Shown piece after piece: positions 16,151 to 27,000 of a stretch of 64,000 nucleotides of DNA; the first letter of the stretch is position 1, and each line of letters begins with the position of its first letter. Both the position numbers and the translations under genes were made by a program. The notes below the pieces were generated by a model. It was not told the DNA's origin. It saw only the letters and a list, made by a program, of their open reading frames with translations, and searched no databases. This stretch comes from Bacteroidota bacterium (GTDB lineage: Bacteria; Bacteroidota; Bacteroidia; AKYH767-A; 2013-40CM-41-45), in contig QQVM01000004.1 of the NCBI GenBank assembly GCA_003389385.1, forward strand, positions 1 to 64,000. The letters are read 5' to 3'.

Positions 16151-16556
16151 GTTGATTTGCCTTCAGGGTTATTAAGAAAGTATTGCCTTGTCCTCACAAG
16201 TTAATTAATTTGGATTAATTTATTAGAAATATGTATTTAGTTCGCTTGTCTACGAATCTTCAAGGGTTATTATTAGTAATTGATGTTTTCTGATATAACT
16301 AATTGCAAATATTCAAGGAATTGGCATTTGATCGAGCGGCGCGTAGGCCCGACCATCCCGATAATTATAGGGAACGCGGCCTGCCTGCAGACAGGGATGC
16401 GTCCGCTTGTGCGGCTGGCAGAATCAATTGGTCTTGATTTTTTTGCATACTTTTTTATCAAAAAAGTATGAAGAATGATGTAAATGGTAGAATCGTTTGT
16501 AATAAAGAATTCTGGAATTAAATACTTAAACAATTAATTTGTATACAGCGCTCAAG
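16151..16556. other. Intergenic gap with repeat-like palindromes
   Basis: No convincing gene is present. The AT-rich gap contains a GC-rich block (about 16332-16433) with the near-palindrome TCCCGATAATTATAGGGA (16356-16373). It also has a perfect 11-bp hairpin, CATACTTTTTT / AAAAAAGTATG, at 16446-16470. Dispersed elements with TCCCGAT...ATCGGGA cores are common in Bacteroidota intergenic DNA, so this is probably a copy of a dispersed repeat. Confidence 0.45.
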
Positions 16557-17198
16557 ATGCTTCGCCTGATTCTTTCTATTATTCTGATAATTCCCTTGCC
16601 GATTATTGCTTCAGGCCAAAATTCTCCGGGAATGATTCGTTCATTCTGGAAAATCTCATGGCCTGAAAAAAAATGGGTTATCACGCATCCTTTTATTTCC
16701 TCAAAAGCTTTCCGATCGGCAAAAGATGCCAGACAGCTTGCTCAAAAGTTACTAAACGATTCTTTGCTTGATGCTGATCCCGACGGCGGTCAGATCGACG
16801 CTTTCCGCCATGCTTATTGGATGGCCTCACTATCCCAAAAAATTTGCTGGAAGAAAGCTGTCAAACTGGGTGAAGCTCATGAGAAGGGAAATTTCAGAAA
16901 CTTTAAAAAGGGCAGGAGGGAAGAGCTTTACCAGGCCGACTCACTGGGATCGGTGATGGACCTGAAAAATAATCTTGCAGGTGCCGCAATCGGTTGCCGT
17001 AACAGGGAAATTTCTTCGGATTCCCTGAAAATTGTGATCCTGGATGAAATTCAAAATGGAAACATGTATGTACTTCTAAAGGATCGTTCAGGCAGATTTC
17101 TCGACTGCAATCATCAGGTGCTCGATACTGCTTCCTTTATAGGAATATGGAAAATCCCAAAATGCCTTGTCGCTTCAGATAAGGGCCGTATTCCCTGA
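16557..17198 (+). CDS. Exported protein with DGGQxDAFRHAYW motif, unknown function
   Basis: The product (213 aa from the ATG at 16557; a TTG six codons upstream is less likely) has a signal peptide (MLRLILSIILIIPLPIIASGQ). The central region holds a conserved-looking block, DADPDGGQIDAFRHAYWMASLSQ (about 81-103), then GEAHEKGN and SVMDLKNNLAGAAIG. The spaced Asp, His and Asn residues suggest a helical domain with a metal or catalytic centre; I recall this block from an uncharacterised DUF family in Bacteroidota but cannot name it with certainty. The gene stands alone between the repeat-like gap and the CotH protein. Confidence 0.75.
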   Translation: MLRLILSIILIIPLPIIASGQNSPGMIRSFWKISWPEKKWVITHPFISSKAFRSAKDARQLAQKLLNDSLLDADPDGGQIDAFRHAYWMASLSQKICWKKAVKLGEAHEKGNFRNFKKGRREELYQADSLGSVMDLKNNLAGAAIGCRNREISSDSLKIVILDEIQNGNMYVLLKDRSGRFLDCNHQVLDTASFIGIWKIPKCLVASDKGRIP

Positions 17199-17455
17199 CA
17201 TTCGGGTGAAAATATGAATTCATAAAACTGGAATACCTCTAGCCGCTTTATCTTCTTACCTTCATGCCTCTGTTTCCTTTATTCCTTAAGACTTTCAGGA
17301 ATCAGGCCAACATGCCTCCGCTACTTCCTGATCTCATTCGGACATTATGAATCAACTTAGACACATTCAGAATAATGCATAAATTAATTGCGAATCTCGG
17401 TGTATCTGGGTTACATTGTTCCTAATTCCTCATCTTTGTATATTATTAATGCAAT

Positions 17456-20400
17456 ATGAAATTTAATAAGCTGATAATCGCCTTTTCGCTTTGCTGTGTC
17501 TCATTTTCTTCAAAAGCACAGATTTATATCAATGAATTCATGAGCAATAACCAAACATTCGTATTGGATGGTTTTGGTGAATACAGTGACTGGATTGAAT
17601 TGTATAATGCTGGGGCTTCCACTGTAAATCTCGCGAATTATGCTTTGTCTGACAATCCTGACAGCATCCGCAAATGGATTTTTCCTTCAAGAACTCTCGC
17701 TGCGGGGGCATTCATCAGGATATGGTGTTCAGGTAAAAATATTTTAACCGGTACTCTTCATACCAATTTTTCAATCGACTCCCAGGGAGAGACAATTTTT
17801 TTGTCTGATGCTACAGGTACTGTCATCGACAATTATGGAGCTGTGTTCATGCCTTCCAATGTCTCCTACGGAAGACTTCCAAACGGAAGCCCCAATTTGG
17901 TGCATCTGTCAACTCCTACTCCTGCTGCTTCCAATAATGTCGCAAGTGCGATGACGGGCGTCCTTACGGATCTTCCTTCTTTTTCTGTCCCTGGTGGTTT
18001 GTATCCCAATCCTGTATCGCTTTCATTTACACATACCGATCCTACGGTCACGATTCATTATACTTTGGACGGTTCCGAGCCTACAGAAGCATCTCCTGTT
18101 TTCACGGCTCCGCTTTTTCTGCAGGATAAAACTTCTGATCCGAATTTTTATTCTCTCATCAGAACTGCTTATCAGCGTTACGCCTGGCTGCCTGACTGGT
18201 ATCCTCCTATTGGTAATGTATATAAGGCGAATATAGTCAGAGCACGTGCATTCAAAACTGGCTATGTCCCGGGGCCTGTGCAAACAGCGACTTATTTCAT
18301 TGACCCGAATATTTTTGGTCGTTATGGAAATCTGCCGCTTGTTTCGGTGGTGAGTGATCCTAAGCATTTGTTTAATGATACTACGGGTATCTATGTGCCT
18401 GGTTTATTGTATAATCCTCCTGCTACTTACGGTAATTACGAGCAGGGTTGGAGCCGTCCTGCTAACATAGAAATGTACTGGGCTGATGGCAGACAAGCTT
18501 TTAACAGCAATTTTAAAATCAGTATCAATGGTCAGAGTTCCACTTCTTCTCCTCAAAAAGGTTTGAATGCAAATGCGACAACTGATTACGGTGAAAACAA
18601 ATTTAATTATCCAGTTTTTGAAAACGCAGCAGGACCAGCAAAGTATATCCGTCGATTCGACAAACTAAAGTTTCGCGCCTGGGGAAGCGATCGTATCAAA
18701 GCTCTCTTCCGCGATGCCTATTGCATGCAGTTCATGCGAAAGACAAAACTTGATTACGAAGAATATCAACTCTGCATCGTTTTCATTAACGGAGAATATT
18801 GGGGCTTTCAGGAACTGCGCGAACGTGACCGTGAAGGTTCTTATTTTGAAGAGCATTATCTCATCGACTCTAAAAATCCTGGTTTTGATATTATCGATGG
18901 TGCAGGTAATACTGCCATTGAAGGTGATAATCTTCATTGGAATGCTATTTCCGGATTCATCAGCACAAACAGTATGGCGAATCCCGCGAACTATGCTTAT
19001 GCAAAAACTCAGATCGATATGGAAAGCCTGATGCTGCATTATATGTTCAGCATCTACTTGTCAAGAGGTGATTGGCCTGATCAGAATGAAGCAAAATGGA
19101 GACCGCGTGTGCCCGGAGGGAAATGGAAATGGATTATGTGGGATATGGATAACACCACTGCGCATTATCTCAACCCATGGTACGACATGTTCCAGCAGAC
19201 TCTGGTGGGCAACCGTGGCTACGGACCTTCGGCATTGCTGAATTCTTTATTGCAAAGCCCGGAGTTTAAAAATGAATTCATCAATCTGTTCGCTGATTTC
19301 ATGAATACAGAATTTCTTCCTCCTTTGATGCAGAAAAAGGTGGATCAAATGAAACAGCCTTTCGTCAGCACGTTTTCCGAGTATCAAAACAGATGGCAGG
19401 TGAATTACAACTGGCAAACTTCACTCGATAGCATCAAGTGGTGGGTCGGACTGCGTCCTTCATTTTGTAAGCAACACATCCTTTCAACTTTTGGTTTGCC
19501 AAGCGTTCATAATCTTACTCTGGATGTCTCGGATACATTGAAAGGAAATATCAAGGTGAATACTGTTTTTCTTGATTCAACAACGGCGAGAATTATCGAG
19601 CCTACATATCCATGGTTGGGAGAATATTTTCAGGGTGTGCCCGTGCCTCTGACTGCAATTGCTAAACCAGGATACAAATTTCTCCACTGGCTTCCAGGAG
19701 GAAATACTAACGCTTCAATTTCGCTGAGCCTGACCGGCAGCACTTCGCTTACTGCAGTATTCGATGTTGATCCGGACTATAAACCGATGCTGCCTCCTGT
19801 GATCAACGAAATCATGGCTTCCAACCTAAGCACCATCGCAGACAATTACGGTGAGTATGACGATTGGATTGAAATCTACAATCCGAATCCTGATACAATC
19901 GATCTTGCCGGATATTATCTTTCCGATAACCTTGTACTTCCCACTAGGTTTCAACTTCAGTCGGGAACTGACTCAACTAAAATTCCACCATATGGATTTT
20001 TGCTTATTTGGATCGACGATGATCCTGAACAGGGTTTATTGAATGCCAACTTTAAAATGAATGCAGCCGGTGATCTGATTATGCTTGTGCATACTGATGG
20101 TGTCAGCATCGTCGATTCAATACGTTTCGGACCACAGATTACTGATGTGTCTCTCGGCAGGAGTTATGATGCTTCTCCAACCCTGGTTAATTTTACATCT
20201 CCAACTCCGGATGCGACGAATGTGATTTCTCCGGGAGAAAATCTATTGATCAACGAAGTGCTGTCTGTGAATGTGAATTCAGTAACAGATGAATATGGTG
20301 AACATAATCCATGGCTCGAAATTTATAATCCTAATGCAGACACTTTGGATCTTGCAGGATGGCATCTGAGTAATGAAGCAGGAAAGCCTTCAAAATTCCG

Positions 20401-21355
20401 TTTCAGTTTCGGAAATGATTCAACTAAAATTGCACCGTATTCTCATAAACTTGTTTGGCTTGATGAAAGCACTCATCAGGGTGTGCTTCATGCGAACTTC
20501 GCCATTACCGGAAGTCCGTCTTGCCTTTATCTTTCAAAGCCTGATCCGGCTCTGATTTCAGATAGTTTGTGCATGGGTGTGCTCGCAGCCGATAAATCTC
20601 TCGGCAGAAGATTCGATGCAGCAACCTCATTCATAATTTTTAATGTACCTACTCCTGGATCCATGAACTGGATTTATACAACAGACATCGCGAAGATAAA
20701 TGAACTGCAGGTGCAGAATTTTAATACTGTTGCTGATGAATACGGCGAGTATGATGCCTGGATTGAATTGTATAATCCGAATCCGGACACGCTTGATTTG
20801 TCGGGCTGGACAATCACCAACGATATTTCTAATCCGCAGAAATTCCGTTTCGCCTGGGATTCTGATTCTCTCAAAATTGCCCCCGGTGATCACCTTTTGA
20901 TTTGGGCGGATAATCAGCTCTATCAGGGTGTGCGACATCTCAATTTTGTGTTGTCTAATTCGGGCGAATGTCTGACTATCAGCAGGCCTGATCTCAGCTT
21001 CTCTGACTCTGCCTGTTATGCAGCTGTTCCTCCCGGCGAGTCTTACGGAAGAACTTCCGACGGAGCTCCTTTCTGGATGATCTTTGCGCTCCCAACGCCT
21101 GATTCAAACAATGTGGATCTTACCATATCAGTTGTAAGCCGGGAAATAAAGAGTGAATTGATCGTTTATCCTAATCCGGTAACAGATGGTGTTCTCAAGC
21201 TGAATAAGCATATAAACTTTATTTTGAATGATGCTCTCGGCCGTTCCCTTCTTCAGGGCTATAACCGTAATCAAATCGATCTGAAAGGTCTTGGCAAAGG
21301 TGTTTATTTTCTTCAAACAGAAGAATACGGAAGCCTGAGAATTGTAGTGAAATGA
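17456..21355 (+). CDS. CotH-like kinase / lamin-tail-domain surface protein with T9SS sorting signal
   Basis: This is a 1299-aa exported protein. The order is a signal peptide (1-22), lamin-tail domain 1 (about 23-165), a chitobiase-C-like Ig domain (about 173-285, HYTLDGSEPTE) and a CotH kinase-like region (about 290-675, including KISINGQSS, RDAYC and WIMWDMDNTTAHYL with its metal-binding DxD-type motif). An InlB-type repeat follows (GYKFLHWLPGG, about 738-768). Three further lamin-tail domains (about 780-920, 930-1068, 1078-1218) share INE..., GEYDxWIEIYNPNPDTxDLxG. A type IX secretion C-terminal domain ends the protein (about 1232-1299, VYPNPVTDG...GVYFLQ). It is expected to be exported to the cell surface or medium. 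CotH proteins phosphorylate secreted proteins in Bacillus spores; the target here is unknown. Confidence 0.92.
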   Translation: MKFNKLIIAFSLCCVSFSSKAQIYINEFMSNNQTFVLDGFGEYSDWIELYNAGASTVNLANYALSDNPDSIRKWIFPSRTLAAGAFIRIWCSGKNILTGTLHTNFSIDSQGETIFLSDATGTVIDNYGAVFMPSNVSYGRLPNGSPNLVHLSTPTPAASNNVASAMTGVLTDLPSFSVPGGLYPNPVSLSFTHTDPTVTIHYTLDGSEPTEASPVFTAPLFLQDKTSDPNFYSLIRTAYQRYAWLPDWYPPIGNVYKANIVRARAFKTGYVPGPVQTATYFIDPNIFGRYGNLPLVSVVSDPKHLFNDTTGIYVPGLLYNPPATYGNYEQGWSRPANIEMYWADGRQAFNSNFKISINGQSSTSSPQKGLNANATTDYGENKFNYPVFENAAGPAKYIRRFDKLKFRAWGSDRIKALFRDAYCMQFMRKTKLDYEEYQLCIVFINGEYWGFQELRERDREGSYFEEHYLIDSKNPGFDIIDGAGNTAIEGDNLHWNAISGFISTNSMANPANYAYAKTQIDMESLMLHYMFSIYLSRGDWPDQNEAKWRPRVPGGKWKWIMWDMDNTTAHYLNPWYDMFQQTLVGNRGYGPSALLNSLLQSPEFKNEFINLFADFMNTEFLPPLMQKKVDQMKQPFVSTFSEYQNRWQVNYNWQTSLDSIKWWVGLRPSFCKQHILSTFGLPSVHNLTLDVSDTLKGNIKVNTVFLDSTTARIIEPTYPWLGEYFQGVPVPLTAIAKPGYKFLHWLPGGNTNASISLSLTGSTSLTAVFDVDPDYKPMLPPVINEIMASNLSTIADNYGEYDDWIEIYNPNPDTIDLAGYYLSDNLVLPTRFQLQSGTDSTKIPPYGFLLIWIDDDPEQGLLNANFKMNAAGDLIMLVHTDGVSIVDSIRFGPQITDVSLGRSYDASPTLVNFTSPTPDATNVISPGENLLINEVLSVNVNSVTDEYGEHNPWLEIYNPNADTLDLAGWHLSNEAGKPSKFRFSFGNDSTKIAPYSHKLVWLDESTHQGVLHANFAITGSPSCLYLSKPDPALISDSLCMGVLAADKSLGRRFDAATSFIIFNVPTPGSMNWIYTTDIAKINELQVQNFNTVADEYGEYDAWIELYNPNPDTLDLSGWTITNDISNPQKFRFAWDSDSLKIAPGDHLLIWADNQLYQGVRHLNFVLSNSGECLTISRPDLSFSDSACYAAVPPGESYGRTSDGAPFWMIFALPTPDSNNVDLTISVVSREIKSELIVYPNPVTDGVLKLNKHINFILNDALGRSLLQGYNRNQIDLKGLGKGVYFLQTEEYGSLRIVVK

Positions 21356-21465
21356 GAAATTACTGAATAGGGTGCCTGTAGCGAGGGTTTTTGAATTCAC
21401 TTTAGCTCTTATGACTTTTAAAAAAGCTATGTTTATCCTACATTTACAGCAATAGTTATTCGATC

Positions 21466-22794
21466 ATGAAATACAAAGCAATTGACAAAAAACTGTTCAT
21501 CGAGAACAGAAAGAAATTCGTAAAGCATCTGCATACAGACAGCGTTGCATTTTTTAACAGCAATGATGAAATGCCCAGAAGCGGCGACCAGAATTTTCCA
21601 TTCCGTCAACAGGCGGATTTGTTCTGGCTGACCGGAATTGACCAGGAACAGACGATTCTTGTGCTGTCCCCGGGTCATCCGCTCCCTGAATACAGGGAAA
21701 TGCTTTTCCTCAGAAAAACGAATGAGCACATCGCCGTTTGGGAAGGACATAAATACACCAAGGAGGAGGCACGTGAAGCTTCCGGAATAAATCATGTGTA
21801 TTGGGTGGATGATTTCAAAACCATGCTGCCGGTGCTGATGCATCATAGCAATCATGTGTACATCAACCTGAATGAAAACGACCGCTTTGTAACAGAGGTT
21901 CCTTACAGGGAAGAGCGTTTCGCCTCTAACCTTAAGTCGAAATATCCCAACCATATTTACGAGAGAAGCGGACCATTAATGGCACAACTGCGTACAATCA
22001 AGTCGAACATTGAGGTTGATCTGATGTGTGAAGCGATTGACATCACCGACAAGGCATTTCGCCGTGTGCTCGGTTTTGTGAAACCGGGTGTGATGGAATA
22101 TGAAATCGAAGCGGAAATCATGCATGAGTTTCTCAGGAACCGCGCAACCGGAAATGCATATTATCCCATCATTGCCAGCGGAGCCAGCGCATGTGTTTTA
22201 CATTATAACGACAATAACAAGGAATGCAAGGATGGGGATGTGATCCTCATGGACTTCGGGGCGGAGTACGCTAATTACGCAGCCGACCTTACACGCAGTA
22301 TTCCGGTGAACGGAAAATTCAGCAAACGCCAGAAAGAAGTGTACAATGCAGTGCTTCGAGTTATGAAAGAAGCTACATCCATGCTGGTGGAAGGCAATAC
22401 TATTCTCAAATATCATGAGGCTGTAGGTAAAATCATGGAGCAGGAGTTAATCGGACTCGGTTTGTTGAAAGCAGCTGATGTGAAGAAGCAGGATCCAAAA
22501 CAGCCCTTATATAAAAAGTATTTCATGCATGGAACTTCACACTTCCTTGGTTTGGATGTGCATGACATAGGCAACCGTTATCAGCCTATGAAAAACGGAA
22601 TGGTCTTCACCTGTGAGCCGGGCATTTACATTCCTGAAGAAAAACTGGGGATCAGAATCGAGAACAACATTCTGCTCACTTCAAAGGGACCCAAGGATTT
22701 GATGAAAAATATTCCTATTGAGGTGGATGAAATCGAAGACCTTATGTCTGCCGGAAAAAGTAAAACAGGAAAAAAAGTCCTGGTTAAAAACTGA
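21466..22794 (+). CDS. pepP: Xaa-Pro aminopeptidase (aminopeptidase P, M24B)
   Basis: This 442-aa cytoplasmic metallopeptidase releases N-terminal residues preceding proline. The N-terminal AMP_N domain (about 1-165) is followed by the pita-bread domain (about 175-430). The dinuclear metal ligands are in MDFGAEYANYAADLTRSIPV (two Asp), HGTSHFLGLDVHD (His), CEPGIYIPE (Glu) and GIRIENNILLT (Glu). Length is typical. The gene ends at a strong terminator. Confidence 0.95.
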   Translation: MKYKAIDKKLFIENRKKFVKHLHTDSVAFFNSNDEMPRSGDQNFPFRQQADLFWLTGIDQEQTILVLSPGHPLPEYREMLFLRKTNEHIAVWEGHKYTKEEAREASGINHVYWVDDFKTMLPVLMHHSNHVYINLNENDRFVTEVPYREERFASNLKSKYPNHIYERSGPLMAQLRTIKSNIEVDLMCEAIDITDKAFRRVLGFVKPGVMEYEIEAEIMHEFLRNRATGNAYYPIIASGASACVLHYNDNNKECKDGDVILMDFGAEYANYAADLTRSIPVNGKFSKRQKEVYNAVLRVMKEATSMLVEGNTILKYHEAVGKIMEQELIGLGLLKAADVKKQDPKQPLYKKYFMHGTSHFLGLDVHDIGNRYQPMKNGMVFTCEPGIYIPEEKLGIRIENNILLTSKGPKDLMKNIPIEVDEIEDLMSAGKSKTGKKVLVKN

Positions 22795-22806
22795 AAGTAA
22801 ATACTG

Positions 22807-22839
22807 ACAGCGCTGAAATGAATCAGCGCTGTTTTTTTT
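22807..22839 (+). terminator. Intrinsic terminator after pepP
   Basis: A perfect 10-bp stem ACAGCGCTGA / TCAGCGCTGT with a 6-base loop is followed by eight T residues. It lies 13 bases after the pepP stop. Confidence 0.9.
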
Positions 22840-22856
22840 AATCAAACTATCAGATC

Positions 22857-23360
22857 ATGAAAAACCAATTGATTCAATATGCCGAATACAACCACTGGGC
22901 GAATGAACGCCTTTTCAGTCATTGTGTTCAAAACTGTAGTCCGGATGATTTTGAAAAAGAAGTGAACAGCAGCTTTAAAAGCATTAAGAAAACCTGGCTT
23001 CATATATGGGGCGCTGAATCCATATGGTTGCAGAGGTTAAAAGGTAATTCGCCTTCAGGTTGGAAATGGTCAGATCATACAGGAAATATGGAAGAACTCA
23101 AAAAAGATCTCTTGGACAACTCGAAAGATTTCAGCGATTACCTCTCATCCTGTAGTGAACAGTTTTTTCTCACTCCATTTGAGTATTCCACGATAGACGG
23201 CACTCTGTATAAAAACTTCATCTGGGAAGCTGTCTTACATTGCATGAACCACAGCACTTTTCACCGGGGACAAATTGTTACTCTTCTTCGTCAATCAGGT
23301 TCTTCGAAATTTGAACCAATGGACTTTGTTGTCCATGCAAGACAATTGAATTCGGTTTAA
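22857..23360 (+). CDS. DinB-family protein
   Basis: This 167-aa four-helix-bundle protein belongs to the DinB/YfiT-like putative metal-dependent enzyme superfamily. Family features are the opening IQYAEYNHWANERLF, the metal-site histidine in TWLHIWGAESIWLQRL, and the C-terminal pair HCMNHSTFHRGQIVTLLRQSG. The usual three His ligands can be identified. Members include thiol transferases and DNA-damage-inducible proteins; the reaction here is unknown. It starts 17 bases after a terminator and so has its own promoter, and it converges on the response regulator gene. Confidence 0.88.
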   Translation: MKNQLIQYAEYNHWANERLFSHCVQNCSPDDFEKEVNSSFKSIKKTWLHIWGAESIWLQRLKGNSPSGWKWSDHTGNMEELKKDLLDNSKDFSDYLSSCSEQFFLTPFEYSTIDGTLYKNFIWEAVLHCMNHSTFHRGQIVTLLRQSGSSKFEPMDFVVHARQLNSV

Positions 23361-23378
23361 CTCTCAGGAATAAAACTC

Positions 23379-24011
23379 TTAGCGAAGCTTTCCTGCTTTA
23401 TTAATTGCCTCAACTCTGCTGGTCACGTGCAGCTTCTGGTAGATGTTGTAAATATGTGTTTTTACAGTGCTGATGGAGATGTGCAAAGCATCTGCGACTT
23501 CTTTATTTCGGTAACCTTCAGAAAGCAACTGTAGAATCTCCTTCTCACGTGAAGACAATTCAGATTTGTCATTATTGCTCACATTAATCCTGGGCTGTAA
23601 ATAAGAAATTACCTTTCTTGCAATAGGTGCACTAATCGGTGAGCCGCCATTGCGCAGATCACGGATTGCTTCGGCCAGCGAGGCGCTTGTTGTTCTTTTT
23701 AGGATGTAACCGCTTGCTCCGGAAGCGAGTGCGTTAAAAATCTTTTCGTCATTTTCATATACCGTGCATATCATGATGGGCAGTTCGGGATATTTTGATT
23801 TCAGGATTTTAGTACATTCAATACCAGACATGCCTGGAAGTCCTATGTCCATCAGCACTACATCAGGAATTTTTTTCTCAAAAGCGTGAAGCGCCAATTC
23901 CGCGGTGGAATATGTACTGCACTCAAACTCTCCTGAATCACCTATAAGATATTCCAAACCTTCTGCGATTTCTTCCTGATCTTCGATAATTGCTACTGAA
24001 ATTATGTTCAT
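23379..24011 (-). CDS. NarL/LuxR-type response regulator
   Basis: This 210-aa protein has a receiver domain (about 1-125) with the phosphoacceptor Asp in VVLMDIGLPGMSG and the switch residues in ICTVYEND and GYILKRT. A LuxR helix-turn-helix follows (about 145-205, LSSREKEILQLLSEGYRNKEVADALHISISTVKTHIYNIYQKL). It is nine bases downstream of the sensor kinase gene and is its evident partner. Regulated genes are unknown. Confidence 0.95.
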   Translation of the reverse strand: MNIISVAIIEDQEEIAEGLEYLIGDSGEFECSTYSTAELALHAFEKKIPDVVLMDIGLPGMSGIECTKILKSKYPELPIMICTVYENDEKIFNALASGASGYILKRTTSASLAEAIRDLRNGGSPISAPIARKVISYLQPRINVSNNDKSELSSREKEILQLLSEGYRNKEVADALHISISTVKTHIYNIYQKLHVTSRVEAINKAGKLR

Positions 24012-24020
24012 TTATATTGA

Positions 24021-27000
24021 TTAAAATTTATAACTGATGCGTGTTGTAGTGCCAGATCCCGGAATGGAATCTATACTGTAAGCTGCTTTTATTTCTTGTG
24101 CCCTTTTTTGCATATTTCCAAGTCCGTTTCCTTTTATTTTAACAGTGCCAGGACTGAATCCGACACCTTTATCCATAATCAGAATTACAAGTTCTGAATT
24201 TTCCCATGAAACGGAAATAGTAATAAAGTCTGATTTTGAATGTTTGATCGAATTGTTAAGGCTTTCTTTCACAATCAGGTAAATGGATCGGCGGATTGTG
24301 CTGCTCATGGGTTTATCAGGAATATCGTCTGGACCGATAAATTGAATTTTCGTTTCCACCGACTCTGCGGTTTCCATGATATATGATCGTAAATATGATA
24401 AAAAACCTTTGGTAGTGTCATGTGAAGGATTAAGCGCCCAGATAATTTCATCCATTCGCTTGAGAACACCATAGCTTAGAGATGAAATTTTACCAACTGG
24501 AACAGCAATGTTTCCAATGCCTCTTTCTTTTTCCCTGATGATGATGTTTGATAATATTGATATTTTGGTGAGATCGGAACCAAGATCGTCGTGCATATCG
24601 GTTGCAATTCGCATTCTTTCGGTTTCAATTGCTTCTTTCTGCTTGAGAACCATGATTTGTTTTTGAAGCCGTCTCGTATAAATCAATCTTGCAAGGAAAA
24701 AAAGCGAAGCACATATTGAAGCTATAATGATTCCTTTAAACCATGCTGTTTCATGTGTTAAGGGTTTGAGTTCAAATTTCAATGATTCAATTTCACTCCA
24801 GTTGCTATTAGCTCTCTTAGACTGGACTAAGAAGGTGTATTCGCCAGGCGGCAGGTCACTGAATTCGGCTTGGGTATGACTTGTTTGATGCCATATTGTA
24901 TCGTTTGACACAAGTGCGTATTTGTATAATACGCTTTTAGGATTTTGATATGCTATTCCGACAAACTTAATAATCAAGTGTGATGTACCGGGATTAAAAA
25001 TAACAACTTGATTATGTTTAAACATTTGATCATCAGAATAAATAGCTAATATGTGCGTATGAGGCGGGTCAATTGATTCCTGGTTAAAATCTAATGGTCC
25101 TATGCTGATACCTTGGCTTGTTGCAATGTACATTGAGTCTTGGTAAACAAGAATGTCATATATATCACTTGAAATCAATCCGACTTGTACATCATAGATG
25201 TCGGTAATCTCCAGACTCATTTGGTTCCATTTCGCCCTGACCAATCCGGCATTTGTGCAAATGAAAATTTTATCCTCATATATTCTGGCCCTTCGGCATA
25301 AATTAGAAGGTAAACCGGATTTTATGGAATAAGACGCTGCAACATCTTCATGATTTAAAATAAAAATTCCCTGACCTTCTGTTGAAATAATTTTTACGGA
25401 ATCATTCAGTGAAAGGAAATCAACGACTCTTGATTTGACAACTTTATTAATCCGATCCAGCCATCTTTTTTTGCCCATTGAATCAATAATATACAATCCA
25501 TTAACATTTGAAATCCAGAAATTATTCTTTGGATCGAAGTGATGTGCAAAACTTCTCGCTTCATTTTTTGTTTCCATGCGCCGGAATACCCTTTGACGAA
25601 CATTTCGAACTGATATGGTATCTGGTATCAATACTCCTAGAAAATAAGTTGCATACATATTACCTGTTGTGTCCGGACTCAGGTATTTGGATGCATATGA
25701 ATTTACCAAAGGTTGGTCATGTGCTATAAATAATGGAATTGTTTTTAAAGTTTCTGGTTTTCTGTATGTAAATGTTGCCAGGCCTACATCACCAACAAAC
25801 CAAAAGTTGTTATCTCTGTCAAGGCAAATTTGCCTGATTCTGTTATATTGATTTTTTGAAGTGAATACATTGTAATTTCCGATTACTTTCTGATTGCTGA
25901 TAAGACTCATTTTGCCCTGGTTTGTACCAGCCCAAATTGTGTCACCAACTCTGATCAGTGAATAAATCTCTTCATTCTTCAGTCCCTGTTTTATGCCAAT
26001 GTGTTTCCAATATCTGTATTTGCGAGGCATAAGGTAAAGTCCAGCTCCTGCAGTTCCTATCCAATAATTCTCTTCATCATCAATATAAAGATTGGAGATT
26101 ATCTTCCCGGAGATTAAAAGTTCCGGCTCGTATTTGTCACCAACCTTATTAAATTTATATGCTGCATTTTGAGTGCTTAAATTGATATTTCCGTTCAGTG
26201 CAAACTGGAAGTTGGTGATGTTATTAAAACGGATTTCTTTGTTGTATGGTATAATTAGCTCCTCCTTTTTGTCTCTTATCTCAACAATTCCCTTATCAGA
26301 CAAATACAGAGCCCTTCCTTTTTCTGCCAGTGCAAGCCTTGTGTCGGCGATGTGATGGCTAAACACATACTCATCAACAGGATGTTCAGAGTCAGTTTTG
26401 CAGTTGCGAATACAAATCGCTTTCATGATTCCGTCTTTCATTGTCTGGAGTCCGTAAGCATAAATTGCTCCCTGGGAACTTTCAAAAAGCATGAAACTAT
26501 ATAAACCTTTATTCGGATCCGTAAGACTTAAATCAGGTTCGCTGTCATAACGATCAACACTATTATCAATATTGATGGTGACAATCCCTGAAGTGTTTGA
26601 CACAAACCAGAGATTTCCTGTTCTGTCTTCGTGAACTCTTAGATAATTTGAGTTGGCAATTGTCTTTGCAAGGATTGTATCATTTTCCGTATTATGAAAA
26701 ATCCCATTATAATAATATGAAAGTCTTCCATTGATTGTTAAGAACCAAATCCTTCCTTTTGAATCTTCAAACAATCCGGTTACTTCATTATCAGAAAGAC
26801 CGTCATCAATTGTAAATTTCTCAAAATTGGTTCCGTCAAATCTATTTACACCCCCACTGGTACTAATCCAAATAAAACCATTCTTGTCTTTAATGATTTG
26901 ATATATGGTGGAACTTAACAGTCCATGATCAACATTAAAGTGTTTGAATGTATATTCAAATTCAGTGTTTATAGCAAAACAATTTCGGTTGGTCAGATTC

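Noticed and set aside
16273-16533. Overlapping frames of 86 and 63 aa in the gap before 16557
   Set aside because: They run through the GC-rich palindromic block and the 11-bp hairpin, and look like repeat sequence rather than protein.
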